A DNA stretch of 64,000 nucleotides, from the NCBI GenBank assembly GCA_032718865.1, contig JALUTQ010000033.1:806001-870000 (forward strand). The letters are read 5' to 3'. This DNA comes from Tilletia caries. Taxonomy: Eukaryota > Basidiomycota > Exobasidiomycetes > Tilletiales > Tilletiaceae. This document shows, one piece after another, positions 9,713 through 20,375 of this stretch. Below the pieces are notes generated by a model that worked only from the letters and a program-made list of their open reading frames with translations, did not search any database and was not told where the DNA came from. Within the stretch, counting starts at the first letter, position 1, and each line of letters opens with the position of its first letter. Position numbers and translations under genes: made by a program.

Positions 9713-10977
9713 CAAGGCCCGGCGACTGTATAACTGTGCCCACTGTGACTGTAGGACGTAGGTAAGTCGACTTAATAAGTCATAACTTTAACTGTACTGT
9801 AGGCGGCGGAGCTGAAAAAAATTTTGTTGACTGTAACTGTATGGCCCGGGTACAGTCAACTGTACAGTTGATTAAGTTGGACTTTTTTCGGGCCCCAAAC
9901 TGTTCAAACTTAATATGACTATGAAGCATTGTTTAAGTTGAAAAACAAAAATTGGCAGACACGTTCAGTTTGAGAAAACACTTACAGCCACCGACAGCCT
10001 GTGCTGATTGAGTAGCAGCGATACGGTTCTCTTTCCATTTCCCTTTGTCCTCTCCACGTGGTTTGCACGTGTTTCCTCCACCTCCACTTCTTTCCCACGA
10101 CTCGATACCTCTCTCACTCCTCTCTTAATGACTTCCCACTTGTATTCTCTCTCTTCTTTCCCTTCTGTCTTGCAATCAATCCTCAGACAGCTTCTTCTTA
10201 CCATTAAACTGAGCATCAGGATTGCTCATACTGACAGGTCCGGACTCCTGTCCAGTATACAGCCACGTACAGTTACTTACAGTTCCTCACAGCTACTGAA
10301 GTCAAATCTCATTTCCTTGTCGAAAACTTTTACTCGGAAATCGGAATGCGCGGCGTCGTTTAGTCTGTGTACACTCAACAGGACTATGTACATACGACCA
10401 TCATAATTCACAGCTCAATGTTCTTCCCTCGCCATGTCGACCAGCAGGTTTGACTCACTTTCACAACAAGTCTTCACCGAGTTAGATCCCACAGACGTAA
10501 CCCTGCTGCGACGAGAAGGCCTGCGTCGTGGGTGGCCACCACCAGAGTAAAATGGGGTCGTTGAGGTGGTGTGTGCAAATATAAATGAGATGAAGAGGTA
10601 AAAGGGCTGAGCGGCGAGGGTTCGTGAGAACTGAGAACTGCGGGAATTGTAAAAGGTACAGTTGCAGTCACTTTCAAGGACTGTATGGTGCCAATTTTGA
10701 AAGGCAAAACTGTGACTTAAAACACTTTTTAATTTACAGTTTCTTTGAGACTTTTTCTACAGTAGCTGTTAGTAACTGTTACAGTGACTTAAACAGTGAC
10801 TTATACTGGGATTGGAGGTCTGTGCGCGACGAAAAAAAAAATACAGTAACTGTAGTAACTTAAAGTCACTTAATTGTAGCTGTAACTATACTGTAGGCGC
10901 TGGCGGTAAGTTATAACTGTAACTGTACTGTACTGTATACCCAACATGGACAACTGTAAGTAACTGTCCGAGCCTTG
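9713..10977. repeat. CAAGGC-ended, CTGTAACTGTACTGTAG-rich MITE-like block (possibly composite)
   Basis: The left end CAAGGCCCGGCGACTGTATA faces a right end that reads, in reverse complement, CAAGGCTCGGACAGTTACTT. So the block has inverted termini related to those of the 621-bp MITE at 50069. The interior holds many ACTGTAACTGTACTGTA-type motifs at 9720-9850 and 10640-10960. The middle (9965-10440) is different, CT-rich sequence. The flanking 8-mers do not match, so it may be two partial copies rather than one 1.26-kb element. Confidence 0.5.
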
Positions 10978-11103
10978 CTGGTAGCATGCTGGCCTTTCTG
11001 ATGATTATGATCCCTCCTGTCATAATGCTTAGATTGGCTGGTTTTACCACGTCAACATCCTGCGTCTTCCGAGTTTCCGACTTCACATTCTATCAGCTAT
11101 AAC

Positions 11104-11794
11104 CAGTGATGCATATTATACTATAGTATGTCACTTTTGAGTCAGAAAGTACTATAGTATATAGTATGTTTTTTTTTTTTTTGAAAATGAGCCACATACT
11201 ATCCATAGTATGCAAATAGTATATACTATCTCCTAATAGTATACTATAGTATGCGGCGTAAATTATATGCCACTTGAAGTCTACTGTATTCATACTATAG
11301 TATACAATGACAATTCCTGGCCGAATTATGCCTGAATATGACACTAAAAGTGTATTATAGGATAGAGCTAGTATGTTTTTATGACATATATACTGCACTA
11401 GAAGTATAATATAGGCTTGAAATAGTATATTTTAGTATACAACAAGCTCTTTGCAATGATACTAGATACATCCTATTGTGGATGTTTCTAGGATACTATT
11501 TTCATACTACTCTGAAAGTGTATTATAGTATAAAAAGAGGATACATCCAGTATACTTTTTGAGTACTATAGTACACTTGTATGCTACAGTAGGATAGTTT
11601 TAGTATGATTTTCCGCAAGTGAGGCAAAACATACTATAGTCATACTATATTACCGCCGCCAAAGCCAAATAGTATATAGTATGACCATCGAAAAAATGCC
11701 GGCAATTCGCGGCATACTATAGTATATTGCGTAAATCGTATATACTATATAGTATACTATCGTAGGATACTATTGATAGTATGTTGCACCACTG
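11104..11794. mobile_element. hAT-type MITE, CAGTGRTGCA termini, 8-bp TSD
   Basis: Its termini are CAGTGATGCA and, in reverse complement, CAGTGGTGCA. An exact 8-bp duplication GCTATAAC flanks it at 11096-11103 and 11795-11802. The 691-bp interior is filled with CATACTATAGTATG-like palindromes and has no coding capacity. An 8-bp TSD with CAGTG ends is the hAT signature. A truncated copy lies at 46330-46766 and a related fragment starts at 57736. Confidence 0.9.
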
Positions 11795-11795
11795 G

Positions 11796-12720
11796 CTATA
11801 ACTGCACGACGATCCGCTCGCAAGGGTCCTGCCTCCGCATCTGCGACGCCTCGACCAGGAGCCACGTTGGGAGAGACTTCCGCCGTCGCTCACTGCGGAG
11901 GCCAATCATTTTCTTCCGGACGACACAAGGCTGTTCTTTGCCCCCCTTTTGCGCCAGAAAGCAGCAGAAGATGGTCAGTTGCGATTGTGTAGGCCGATGT
12001 GCTTGCCATCCCTCTCCGTTATCGCAGACGGGAATCAGTCCCATTCACATAAGAGGCTCTGTCGTGGTCTACGACGTCGCTTGTCAGTTGGCCAGCTACG
12101 CCATGAGGAGTGGCCTGGCTCAGGTATAGGAACCGAGATCCGTGGTGCTGTCGAGCTTCGGACATGGTTGACCAGATCGCGTATCCCCGCCCAGTTGGTG
12201 CCGCACGGTGACTGGAATCGAAGGATTGAGACCTGTACCGCACAGTCCGTCTTGAACGTGCGCTTGTGACGCTGGTACGCGCCAAACCTGATGATGTTGG
12301 CGTCTTGCAAGGTGTAATCATCATCGAGAAGGAGCGTGCTGTTGACGCAAACGTTCTGTGAGAGGATGTGCTCCGTCGTCAACGTAAAAACCGATCCCGT
12401 GTAGCGGACAAAGGCCGGGTCAATGGCCAGTGCGATCGAGGGGAAAACGGTATTGTGAGGGGCTGGGGCGGGTGTACTTCGGTATTGTCCGTTCAGCTCG
12501 ATCGTGCCGGGTTGGTCGAAGATGAAGCACTTAGGTGCAAAGGAGCCGATGTATCCTAGAACGGGGGGGAACCGAAGCTCGGCGGGCACGATGAGGACGG
12601 TAAGAGGTTCGGCGGGGCCGTGTCAATCTTGTAGCCGGAGGGATATCTCGACCTCAACACCGAGACCTAGATCGACGGGAGGATTGGTGGTTGTTGGGCG
12701 CGGAGAGCAAATGCAAGCCT
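11796..12720 (-). pseudogene. Unrecognised gene remnant interrupted by the hAT MITE
   Basis: From about 12650 the minus strand reads TVLIVPAELRFPPVLGYIGS, then KCFIFDQPGTIEL, FPSIALAIDPAFVRYTGSVF, LTTEHILSQNVCVNSTLLLD and GTNWAGIRDLVNHVRSST. This is a hydrophobic/beta-rich protein with coding-like composition. Further frames at 12044-11803 (LTIFCCFLAQKGGKEQPC) lead up to the MITE target site at 11795. Part of the downstream frame may be non-coding. I do not recognise the family; introns are likely but not certain. Confidence 0.4.
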
Positions 12721-12925
12721 GTAAGGTCTTGAAGAAGGAAAAATCGAGGCCTTGAGGAACGGAAGTATGAATACTGCAGGAAGAAGTGGGCGGGTAGTGG
12801 AAGAAAACGGGAAGTCGGGAAGTGGTAAAGGTGAGAGGGAAAGGGAAAAAGGGAAAGGGTTGTGTCTGGTAGGTCGCTCGGCCTGCGTCGTTTGCTTAGC
12901 AGAGCAGAACTCCTCTCATCACCAT

Positions 12926-13100
12926 GTGCGAACACAGATCCGAGCTAATCTAATCACCTAGTTGACACTAAGGACTGTGTTCGGTGAGGAACTGAGATGA
13001 AACAAGTATGCAGTTGCGTGGGAGAAAGGGGAGAGATAGGTATGAGGAAAGAGATAAGATAGTGGCCGCGTGGCATCGCCACGTGTTGCCAGCACAGATG
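12926..13100 (+). repeat. Dispersed repeat with a CACGTG hairpin (copy 1)
   Basis: It runs from GTGCGAACACAGATCCGAG to GCCACGTGTTGCCAGCACA. Copy 2 is at 14643-14920 and a partial third match to the hairpin end is at about 63170-63250. The end carries an inverted repeat (CGTGGC, loop, GCCACG). No coding potential. It could be a SINE or a LINE/LTR tail. Confidence 0.6.
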
Positions 13101-14642
13101 TAGACGCTTTAGCTCTAGATGATTCCGTGCGAATCTCCGCCTGTAGTGCGGCTGCGAGGGCGTTATACTCATCTTCGAGACGACGTTGATCTGAAAATCT
13201 TCAACGTGTCAGAACTCGTATTGGGCATTATCGCTGGTTAAGGGCTCAGGAATGTTTAATTTACACCGTAGCGATCTCGAATTCCTCTGATTCTCTAGTT
13301 AATTCCTCCTGCGACTGGCGTTTCCGACACTTGCACACCGCAACAGCTTCGTTGTATCGCGCGCAAGGAGGCGCGAGAGGTGATTTTATAATTGTGACAT
13401 CTGCTAAATAATCAGCGTACTCGAGTAACTGTGTAAGACGCACGAGAGCTCGTTGTTGGCTGAATTTTTGGTTCTTCTTCCTCGAGGGGCTCTAATGAAA
13501 TCACGCCCGTCGCTACGAGAAGCGTGGCTGTGTTCCAGATGAGCGGGAAGCGGGGAAAGAGGAGTGAAAGGAGTGTGGATAATGTACGGTGCGGTGGTCT
13601 CAGTCAGCGCAGCTGACTCGATCCAAATGAAGATCCACCCGGTCGAGCCCGACAGCACGGAATTTACTTCCAATTATATCTTCAACACATACATGATTCC
13701 TTTTGGTACAGCCGATCCGAAAAGACGTCCAAAGCACGATCGTGGAGTGGGATCACAGACAAGACCACTTATATTTCTTCGCGGTTGGTCTGGCCTGATC
13801 AGAGCAGTAAATAAAACTATCCCAAAACATACTGCAATATGCTATATGTGTGGCAAATCACATTAGGACTATTCCACAGGAGCATACTGGTGTACTATAA
13901 TATCCAACACTATACTTGATGTGTCTTCTTGTTCATCCTTTTCGATATGAGCCCATCATGTCTTGGTTCATGGTTGATATTTTTACTTCGCGGATCAAAA
14001 ATGCGCGAGAGTGCAAAAAGTGGCGATCAAGAGCCAAGGTGACTGGAATACACACTCAATACAGCGACCTTTTCGACGGGCCAGATGATGGCTCTGACCA
14101 GGTGCTCAGTGAAAACTGGCTAGTGTTTACCTCATGGCTGAGTGGTTCACCCATTTATTGGACGGGGTTACAGCGATCCAATATTGTTGGGTCTTTCTCT
14201 TTGCTCGGACAATTTTTCAAGTACCGGGTCCAGGATACTCCAGGTGAACCGCTTCGTTGGGAGCAGGACTTGGGCCCGCGCGCCGATGGCTGACCAAATC
14301 TGGTGGTTGGGAAAGGCGGCCCACTCTCGAGCCGCATTGATACTCGTGACCCGTCTCGCTCGCAACGTTTACTTTTACTTTCCCCAGTCGCTCGAATTAC
14401 ATTCTCGATGCGTTCACGTTTCATTTTCTCTTGGCGCCGGCATATTGTCCTATGAACATACGTGCTTCCATATGCCTTGCCTCAAGAGTGACCTACCCAC
14501 CCAGGGCGGCCCACTCTCAAGCTCGGCCTCGGAATACATACGCCCGCGCCCGCACCCGCCCACCTGCGGCGGGCTATGCCCCCTCCTGCTCCTGGCGAGA
14601 TCGAGTCGACGACTGCGAGGTCGAAGATGGGGTCTGTTGACT
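13101..14642. other. No gene recognised
   Basis: Several frames of 90-125 codons occur (for example 13564-13866 and 13916-14293, plus). They show no recognisable motif and no consistent intron structure. 14430-14640 is Pro/Arg-rich in several frames because of GC skew. Nothing is assigned. Confidence 0.3.
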
Positions 14643-14920
14643 GTGCGAACACAGGTCCGAGTTGAATCTTAATCACATAGTTTCGCACTAAGGACCTTTG
14701 TTCGGAAGACTGAAATGAATCAAGTATGCAGTGGCGGATTAATTACAAGAGTGAAGTGAGGAAGAGAAAAGAGGTGACAGGAAGAATGGCGTGGGAAATA
14801 TGGAGGATGAAACATGGAAGTGTTGCTATGCGGAGGTGTGGGAAAAGGAAGAGAGGAAGGTTGAAGATAATAGATAAGATAACTGGCCATGTGGTGAAGC
14901 CACGTGTTGCCAGCACATTG
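14643..14920 (+). repeat. Dispersed repeat with a CACGTG hairpin (copy 2)
   Basis: It matches copy 1 (12926) over GTGCGAACACAGG, CACTAAGGAC, CAAGTATGCAGT and the terminal AAGCCACGTGTTGCCAGCAC. It carries about 100 extra bases of purine-rich sequence in the middle. Confidence 0.6.
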
Positions 14921-15039
14921 ACCCCAACTCAAACACGATGCCATGTCCGAAGGCCAGAGAGCCACGTGCTGATGGTGACGAAGGAGAATTTGCCTGCATG
15001 CTGAATGATGAAGTATTTCAGGAGCTCAGGAGAACACCA

Positions 15040-15470
15040 AATCTTATCGAAACACTTCAATTTCAGCTTTAGGAGTCTATATAATTCCTTTGCAAGAGTT
15101 TACGGCCCCAAACCTGCCGAAAGACACAGTTTTTGACCCATTCTGCCGAGAAGGCCCTTAAAAACCGGTCATGTGACTCAGGTTTGGCCATCACGTGACC
15201 CAATTTGCCATGCCCGGAGTCCGTTGGACTCCGGGATCGTTTCAATCTGTCCCGTTCTCCGAGGCCTTTTGACAATGCAAGTAAACCCTCTCCGTACTCC
15301 GCAGCGTTGCAGCGATACTTTCGCAAAGTAGTTCCGCAAATCGAAAGCTATTTGAACGACGTTAAATTCTCGCTCCGTGCTTCTTACACGTGCGGAGCCT
15401 CCTCCGGGAGTCCGCGGAGCTCCAGGAAGTGCTACTCCGGCGCCCACTCTGGAACTTCTGTAATCTGAGT
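15040..15470 (+). repeat. Diverged copy of the TAAGGATCTTCC hAT MITE
   Basis: It aligns with the 3' two-thirds of the MITEs at 17681 and 24019. Shared blocks are TTATCGAAACACTTCAATTT-like sequence, AAAAACCGGTCATGTGACTC, GGCCATCACGTGACCCA and GAAGTGCTACTCCGGCGCCC. The terminal repeat on the right is degraded and the left third is missing. Confidence 0.65.
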
Positions 15471-15864
15471 AGAGTGTGCAAACTGCAAAAGAAGTCAGTG
15501 GAGTGCTACAGCTAGTAAGGGGCTGTCGGTTGTGCTTCTCGCCGGGTTCTCCATATAGGCAATGATACCAAAAAAGAACAGCGTCAAGGTACTGATCCAC
15601 ATTGCACTTTGGCGGTTGCCTGGCACCAGCCGTGATGACGTAATCAGTAATGACCGAGGACGATCCGGGACAGACGGTGAGAGGGAGAGCTCAAGATGGT
15701 GTCGAATGTCGATCGAAGAAGCGATAAAGAGTGAATGAGCATTCCGGTGAGGTGGTGAAGTGGTCAGTGGCGGACAAAAAGACCTCGTACTAAAGTCTGG
15801 GGAATTGGAGAATGTGACATTTGTGCTTAAGAATGCCTCACTGCTACACAAAAATTACTGACTA
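15471..15864. other. No gene recognised
   Basis: There are short frames on the minus strand only, with no motif. No repeat match was noticed. Confidence 0.3.
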
Positions 15865-16050
15865 TAAGGATGGGCAGAGAGTAAGCACCGGAGTGGCCGA
15901 GTGGGTTCTCCGAAGTTGCCCGAATATCCGGGGCCTAGCTCCGGGGGAGTACGGAGTACGGTGTACATTTTCGAGAATTTACTCCGGCTGATTGAATTCT
16001 ACAGGAGTACGAACCGCGAGGGTGACATGTCGCCGGAGTACGGAGTGGCA
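15865..16050 (+). repeat. Fragment of a TAAGGATG-type MITE
   Basis: It begins TAAGGATGGGCAGAGAGTAA and continues with CCGGAGTGGCC, ATCCGGGGCC and CGGAGTACGGAG motifs in the order seen at the left end of the 31137 copy. It stops near GGAGTACGGAGTGGCATG. Confidence 0.6.
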
Positions 16051-16148
16051 TGATTTTTTGCACAGCGCGTCTTCCTCCCACTCACAGCGACTCGAACCTG
16101 CTGTGAGGATTTATCAGCTCTCCTTGTCCTTCCTCCTTATATTGCGCA

Positions 16149-16607
16149 TCAGTCCCTCACGCCAGCCTTCATGTGTCCATCAGCACCAGACACGAGGCGC
16201 CGATCCCCTGACTTGACGAGCGTTTGGGTTGCGCCTTGTTGGGTTTTGGCCCTGGTGGCCTCACTGAGGTTCGGCGCTTTTCCACCAGATCCTTCTTGCA
16301 AGCTGATACTGGTAATCACTGCATCCTCACGCTCTGTTTCGGTTCTGGTCCTAAAAGTAGAGAGCACGGTACTGAGTGGGTACTGAATTGGACAGTGTAA
16401 AGGGGTTGAGAACGGGCTGTGGGACTGGACTCACAAGAAGTTTTCCAACATCGTCACAAACTTCTTGACACGCGTTTCTGTGCTCAGAGCTTTGATGATG
16501 TTGTTCGTGGCTGAGGTCGCTCGATGGAACGTATGTACTTTGAGCATCTTGACGCCCGAAGCTGGAGTGGGTACCGTGTTGCCAGGGAGCTTCTTCGGGG
16601 GATCCAT
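16149..16607 (-). CDS. Two-exon hypothetical protein, 124 aa
   Basis: It starts at 16607 with MDPPKKLPGNTVPTPASG and continues VKMLKVHTFHRATSATNNII and KKFVTMLENFL. The frame ends on a partial codon at a GTGAGT donor (16434). An acceptor TTTTAG at 16351 restores the frame, giving TRTETEREDAVITSISLQEG and a hydrophilic C-terminus ending GHMKAGVRD at a stop. The intron is 84 bp. The protein is small, basic and without a known domain. The clean splice and open frame make it one of the few possibly intact genes here. It could also be a gene-end fragment. Confidence 0.5.
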
Positions 16608-16996
16608 TACGAAAGCAGTAGCTCAGAGTTGAGTTCGGGTCGAATTCGCGGCGGACGTCGGATCGATGTACCATCTGTGCTTTGAAAGGGTCCGGAAACA
16701 AAGCCACTCAGCCTGATAACTGATGTAGACAAATCCGGCTGCCTGTGCCCTGATCTTTTATTAATTTGCTGAGTAATGAAGTATTCACCTTCCCCTATAA
16801 CGGCCCACATGTGGCGAAACGGTACTCCTACTGCCACCACCTCAGCGCAGGTGCAAAAAGTTGGCCATGCGTCACAAACAAGGCACGCGATCTCGCTGCG
16901 CCGCGGCGCTCAACGTTGTATGCTCTTACAAGCTTCAAACCAGACAATCTGATAAGATCGGCTGGACATTCCGCATACAGCCCGGTGTTCTGTTCT

Positions 16997-17680
16997 TCAT
17001 TCTGATGAGAAGTATAAGCCATACGGTGAGAGAATGGTCTGTTAGTGATCGATGCTGGTGACGATTGCTGATTGGCTGGACTCACAGGTAGCTCTCGAGC
17101 GATCTCCTCGTCTTCTTGGATGTTCATATCCCCACCGTGCTTCACCCCTGCTCGTCAAAGGGCGACCGCTCTTACTTCTTCATTTCGTTATCGCTGGATG
17201 ACTTGGCTGATCCGATAGACATCGGCTTGTTCGTATCGCTGTCTTGGTCTGGCTATCCTCCTCCATATCCCGGGCCGCAGGGCCTTCCTGATCACTCTGT
17301 TGCTCAAGAGCGTCGCTCGCTTTTGACTGAGGAAGCTGGAGACAAGCAGACGAAGACGAACTGCGAATGTCAGTAGGGAGGAGCGTGAACAACACAGGGG
17401 ACGAGAGATAATTACTCACACTGGTAAAGTTAACGCGGTAGAACATGGCCTGGGAAATTTGCTCTTGAACCTATCTTCTCGGCCAAATCTCGCATTGAGC
17501 TCGCACCACGGCGACACCTCCTTGAAAGTAGTCCTCGACGGCGTTGGCATTGCGACAAAGAAACTATGGAGGCAGACCCGTCAGATTTATGCACAGTCCC
17601 CACAGTCCAAAGCACACTTGTTACACTCACGGAGGAATTTCCCTCGCTCGAATCTCCTTGATGAACCGCTGTCGATCCGG
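16997..17680 (-). pseudogene. Hypothetical gene, 5' end removed at the hAT MITE
   Basis: Reading down from the MITE boundary at 17680: DRQRFIKEIRAREIPP, a GTGAGT donor and CCATAG acceptor, then FLCRNANAVEDYFQGGVAVV, CEIWPRR, a TAG stop, VQEQISQAMFYRVNFTS, and a further donor. Later exons include an acidic Ser/Gln-rich part (ALEQQSDQEGPAARDMEEDS) and GGDMNIQEDEEIARELP. A 47-bp intron (17039-17085) and a short last exon end near 16997. The internal TAG and the lost 5' part suggest a pseudogene. No family recognised. Confidence 0.45.
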
Positions 17681-18337
17681 TAAGGTTTTTCCCGAAGTAC
17701 GTCCCCGGAGCCCAGACTCTGGGGCGGCGCTCCGCTCAGCTCCGTCTGAGATCTGGCTAGCTCCGCGCTCCGCCAATTTTTTGGTGATCACCTGGCGATC
17801 ACTCCGTGCTCCGTCGAAGTCGCGGTTGCGCGCCAGAATTTACTCCGTGCTCCGTACATGTTTCACAGGTGGACTCCGTGCTCCGCAAAATAGCTCCGCG
17901 GACTCCGGGCTACTCCCGGGTGTCATGAAATGAGTCCAACATGGGCTCAGGAGAAGGTCAAATCTCATCGAAACAGTTCAATCGCAGCTTTAGAAGTTTA
18001 TATCATTCCTTTCCAAGGGCTTACTGCCCCATAAAAGCTGAAATACACAGTATTTCGACCTGATTCGGCCGAGAAATCCTTCAAAAACCGGTCACGTGAC
18101 TCAGTTTTGGCCATCACGTGACCCACTTTGCAATCCTGGGCTTTTTTGACAATGCAAGCAAACTCACTCCGTGCTCCGGGGCATTGCAGGCATACCTTTG
18201 CGGAGTAGCTCCGCAAATCTAAAGCTAGTAAGAAAATGCTCAAATCTCACCGTGCTCCGTACTCGTGCAGAGCGTCCTCCGGAGTCCGCGGAGCTCCGGG
18301 GAATGCTACTCCGGGGCCCACTCCGGGAAGATCCTTA
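17681..18337. mobile_element. hAT-type MITE, TAAGGATCTTCC family, copy 2
   Basis: This 657-bp element closely resembles the complete copy at 24019-24677. The right terminus is ACTCCGGGAAGATCCTTA; the left terminus has degenerated to TAAGGTTTTTCCCGAAGTA. The interior carries CTCCGTGCTCCG motifs and a CACGTGAC pair. Its right end lies 3-4 bp from the end of Fanzor homology (copy 1). The flanking 8-mers do not match, so a target duplication is not demonstrable here. Confidence 0.8.
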
Positions 18338-18340
18338 CTC

Positions 18341-19684
18341 GATCGTTATCTGCTTTGATCAACGCTTTGAGGAAGATGTTTCGTGCTCCGCCGCAATCTC
18401 GATCGGCAAAAGCTCCACAGCCTTGGCAGCTATGGAACTGTGCACCGCCAAAATTGTGCTTGAGTCGTCCGCAAGCCGAGCGCGCCTTGCTCGTATATTT
18501 TTCTGTGCATGGGACGTACTCAGCCGCGAATCGGAGCCGGGTCCAGAAGCGGCCGTGGGCCCAAGTCATCATCGCTCGTACGGTCTTGCGAGTGATTTTC
18601 CGTTTCCCGCGTCGACGGTCGAGACATCTGGTGGGCATTGAACTCCGGACACAGCATGTACTCGTATCGCTTTGTCAGCCAAGCCGCGAACTTTCTGTGA
18701 AGATCGTCGACCAGACTTTTGATCTTCTTGCGCATCCGGCTTGCAGCTCGCCGCATCTTGTACCGCTTCTTGGCCCGTATCTTTGTCATTCGTGACAGCA
18801 GATCGTCCAAAAAAAATGCTCAGCCGGAAGAGACGGCACTTGTCTCCTTCCCCCCACTTGACGACTTAGGCTCGAAGGGGATCGTATCCGGTTGCAAAGC
18901 AACGGACACCAGGATCGATCGAGCAAATTTTGCCGGCTGAGGACACGTCTCTTGGCTTTCGAGACGAGCCTTTTTTTGGTACATAGATGTACCATTCGCC
19001 GTTCTCGACCATCATGTGTGTGTCGGCCGCCAGGGTGTCGTCGATGGGCTCGTCAGCGCGAATGCGACCAAATTTGAAAGCCCGGGAATATAATATCCCT
19101 TTGCGCCAAGCTTTTTTCTTAATGGAGATGGTTCCGAATCCCGCCCGTTTTTTCTTGAACTTGATCTTGAAGGTGTGAGAGGAATTTTTTCGCTGCTTGG
19201 CGAAGTTGGTCGAGAAGACATTTCTGGCCTCACGCATTGCGTCGTCGCGGATATGAAACGGCGTGTCCAACGCCCAGGTGTTTTCCGTCTTGAAGCACTC
19301 TGTGTCTAAGTGCCGATCCCGAAGCTCCTTTAGCGTAAGGAACCCCTTTAGCGTAAGTAGCCTCCTTTAGCGTGAGTACCCGTCCCGCCTCATTAATTGC
19401 CGCCACGCTATGGTTGTAGGTCCATAAGCTGGCGCCGACCGCCTTGCGCCATGCTTCTTTCTGCCTCTCCGTGGGCTTCAGCTTGGATTTCCGGATTAGC
19501 TTGCTTCTTGATCTCGGCGAGCTCCTTGATCTATGGGGACGGCAGCGATATTTGAATGTGATGACACGGAGATTTCGAGGTTCCGGACATGGATCTTGAA
19601 CCATGAGTGTGTGTCTTCAGGCATCCATCGTGCTTCGTCGACGACCTTTCTTGGAGATTGGACTAAAGGCCACCGTTGTCCCAC
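18341..19684 (-). pseudogene. Fanzor (eukaryotic TnpB-like RNA-guided nuclease), copy 1, decayed
   Basis: Segments in N-to-C order on the minus strand: SWFKIHVRNLEI (about 19600); KLKPTERQKEAWRK and LWTYNHSVAAINEAG, the TnpB/Fanzor N-terminal helical motif (about 19490-19390); ALDTPFHIRDDAMREARN (about 19265); SIDPGVRCFATGYDPLRA with the RuvC-I Asp; LLSRMTKIRAKKRYKMRRA; KRKITRKTVRAMMTWAHGRF; the Zn-finger GRLKHNFGGAQFHSCQGCG; and ADRDCGGARNIFLKAL, the RuvC-III DRD (codons at 18396-18404). Lesions: a frame change near 19500, a 37-bp insertion by triplication of CTTTAGCGTAAG (19325-19375), TAA at 18866-18868 where copy 2 has CAA, one extra base in the A-run 18809-18816, a frame change near 18640, and the first Zn-finger Cys replaced by Arg (KARSACG). 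Fanzors cut DNA guided by an omega-like RNA; this copy cannot be active. Confidence 0.9.
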
Positions 19685-20375
19685 AGTTCCGACCCGTTTC
19701 GTCCAAGCGCTCTTCTGTTCTTCTGGCCGATGCCTTTTGGAGGAGGTGTGGCTTGAGGAGGCGGCGGCTGCTGCTTTGGCACCGGACCCAGAAGCTGGAC
19801 GCGATAACGAGTTACGACGGAGAGTAAGGATTCGAGTTACGACAGAGAGTAAGGATTAAGGATGAGCAGAGGTTTCTTATTTTCACGCACGAGATAACTC
19901 ACCTGAAGGCTGAGGTTGTGCTGCTGCCGGGGCGTCTTCTGCGTTGTTTATGTGAGACGAACTGTCACTGAATGACAAGGGAAAGAATGGATGGGTATAA
20001 CTAACAAGTCAGTTCCATGCTGTTTTTCACTGGGCTGAGTATGTGCCGGGAAACGCAGGCACGTACCTCGATGCACTGAGATGTGCTGCACGTGATCTGG
20101 ATCTGTGTGGGCGCGTCGGTGTCGTGGCGACTGATCGATCGTCGAGTCCCAGCGATGCGCGAGGACGAGGTGGAAGGGGAAAAAAGAACGGTCCTAGTCA
20201 GACTCTTAATCTAGTGATAATAATGAAATGAGAAAAAATAACGAAATGAAAAGGAAAGAAAAATGAAAAATTAGAAAAAAAAGCCAAAAAAAGGCAAATA
20301 ACAACGGGAAATGCCTACAGAACAAAAAAAGTTCAACAAAACACACTGACCATAGAGTCTCAGCGAGGGTGGAGG
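19685..20375. other. No gene recognised; A-rich tract at 20220-20335
   Basis: 19690-19860 has a GC-rich open frame on the plus strand, but it is the upstream flank of the Fanzor copy and has no motif. 20220-20335 is almost entirely A/G on the plus strand. Nothing is assigned. Confidence 0.3.

Noticed and set aside
9713..10977. A single complete 1.26-kb hAT element
   Set aside because: The termini are related, but the flanking 8-mers differ and the middle 450 bp is unlike the ends. It is kept only as a repeat block.
17998..18243. An 81-codon frame conserved at 24336-24581 as a small gene
   Set aside because: It lies wholly inside two copies of the same MITE. Conservation is of the DNA, and it runs across the CACGTGAC motifs with no start context or codon-position bias visible.
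17673..18345. 8-bp target duplication around the MITE next to Fanzor copy 1
   Set aside because: CGATCCGG and CTCGATCG share a CGATC core but are offset. This is not a match at the expected position.
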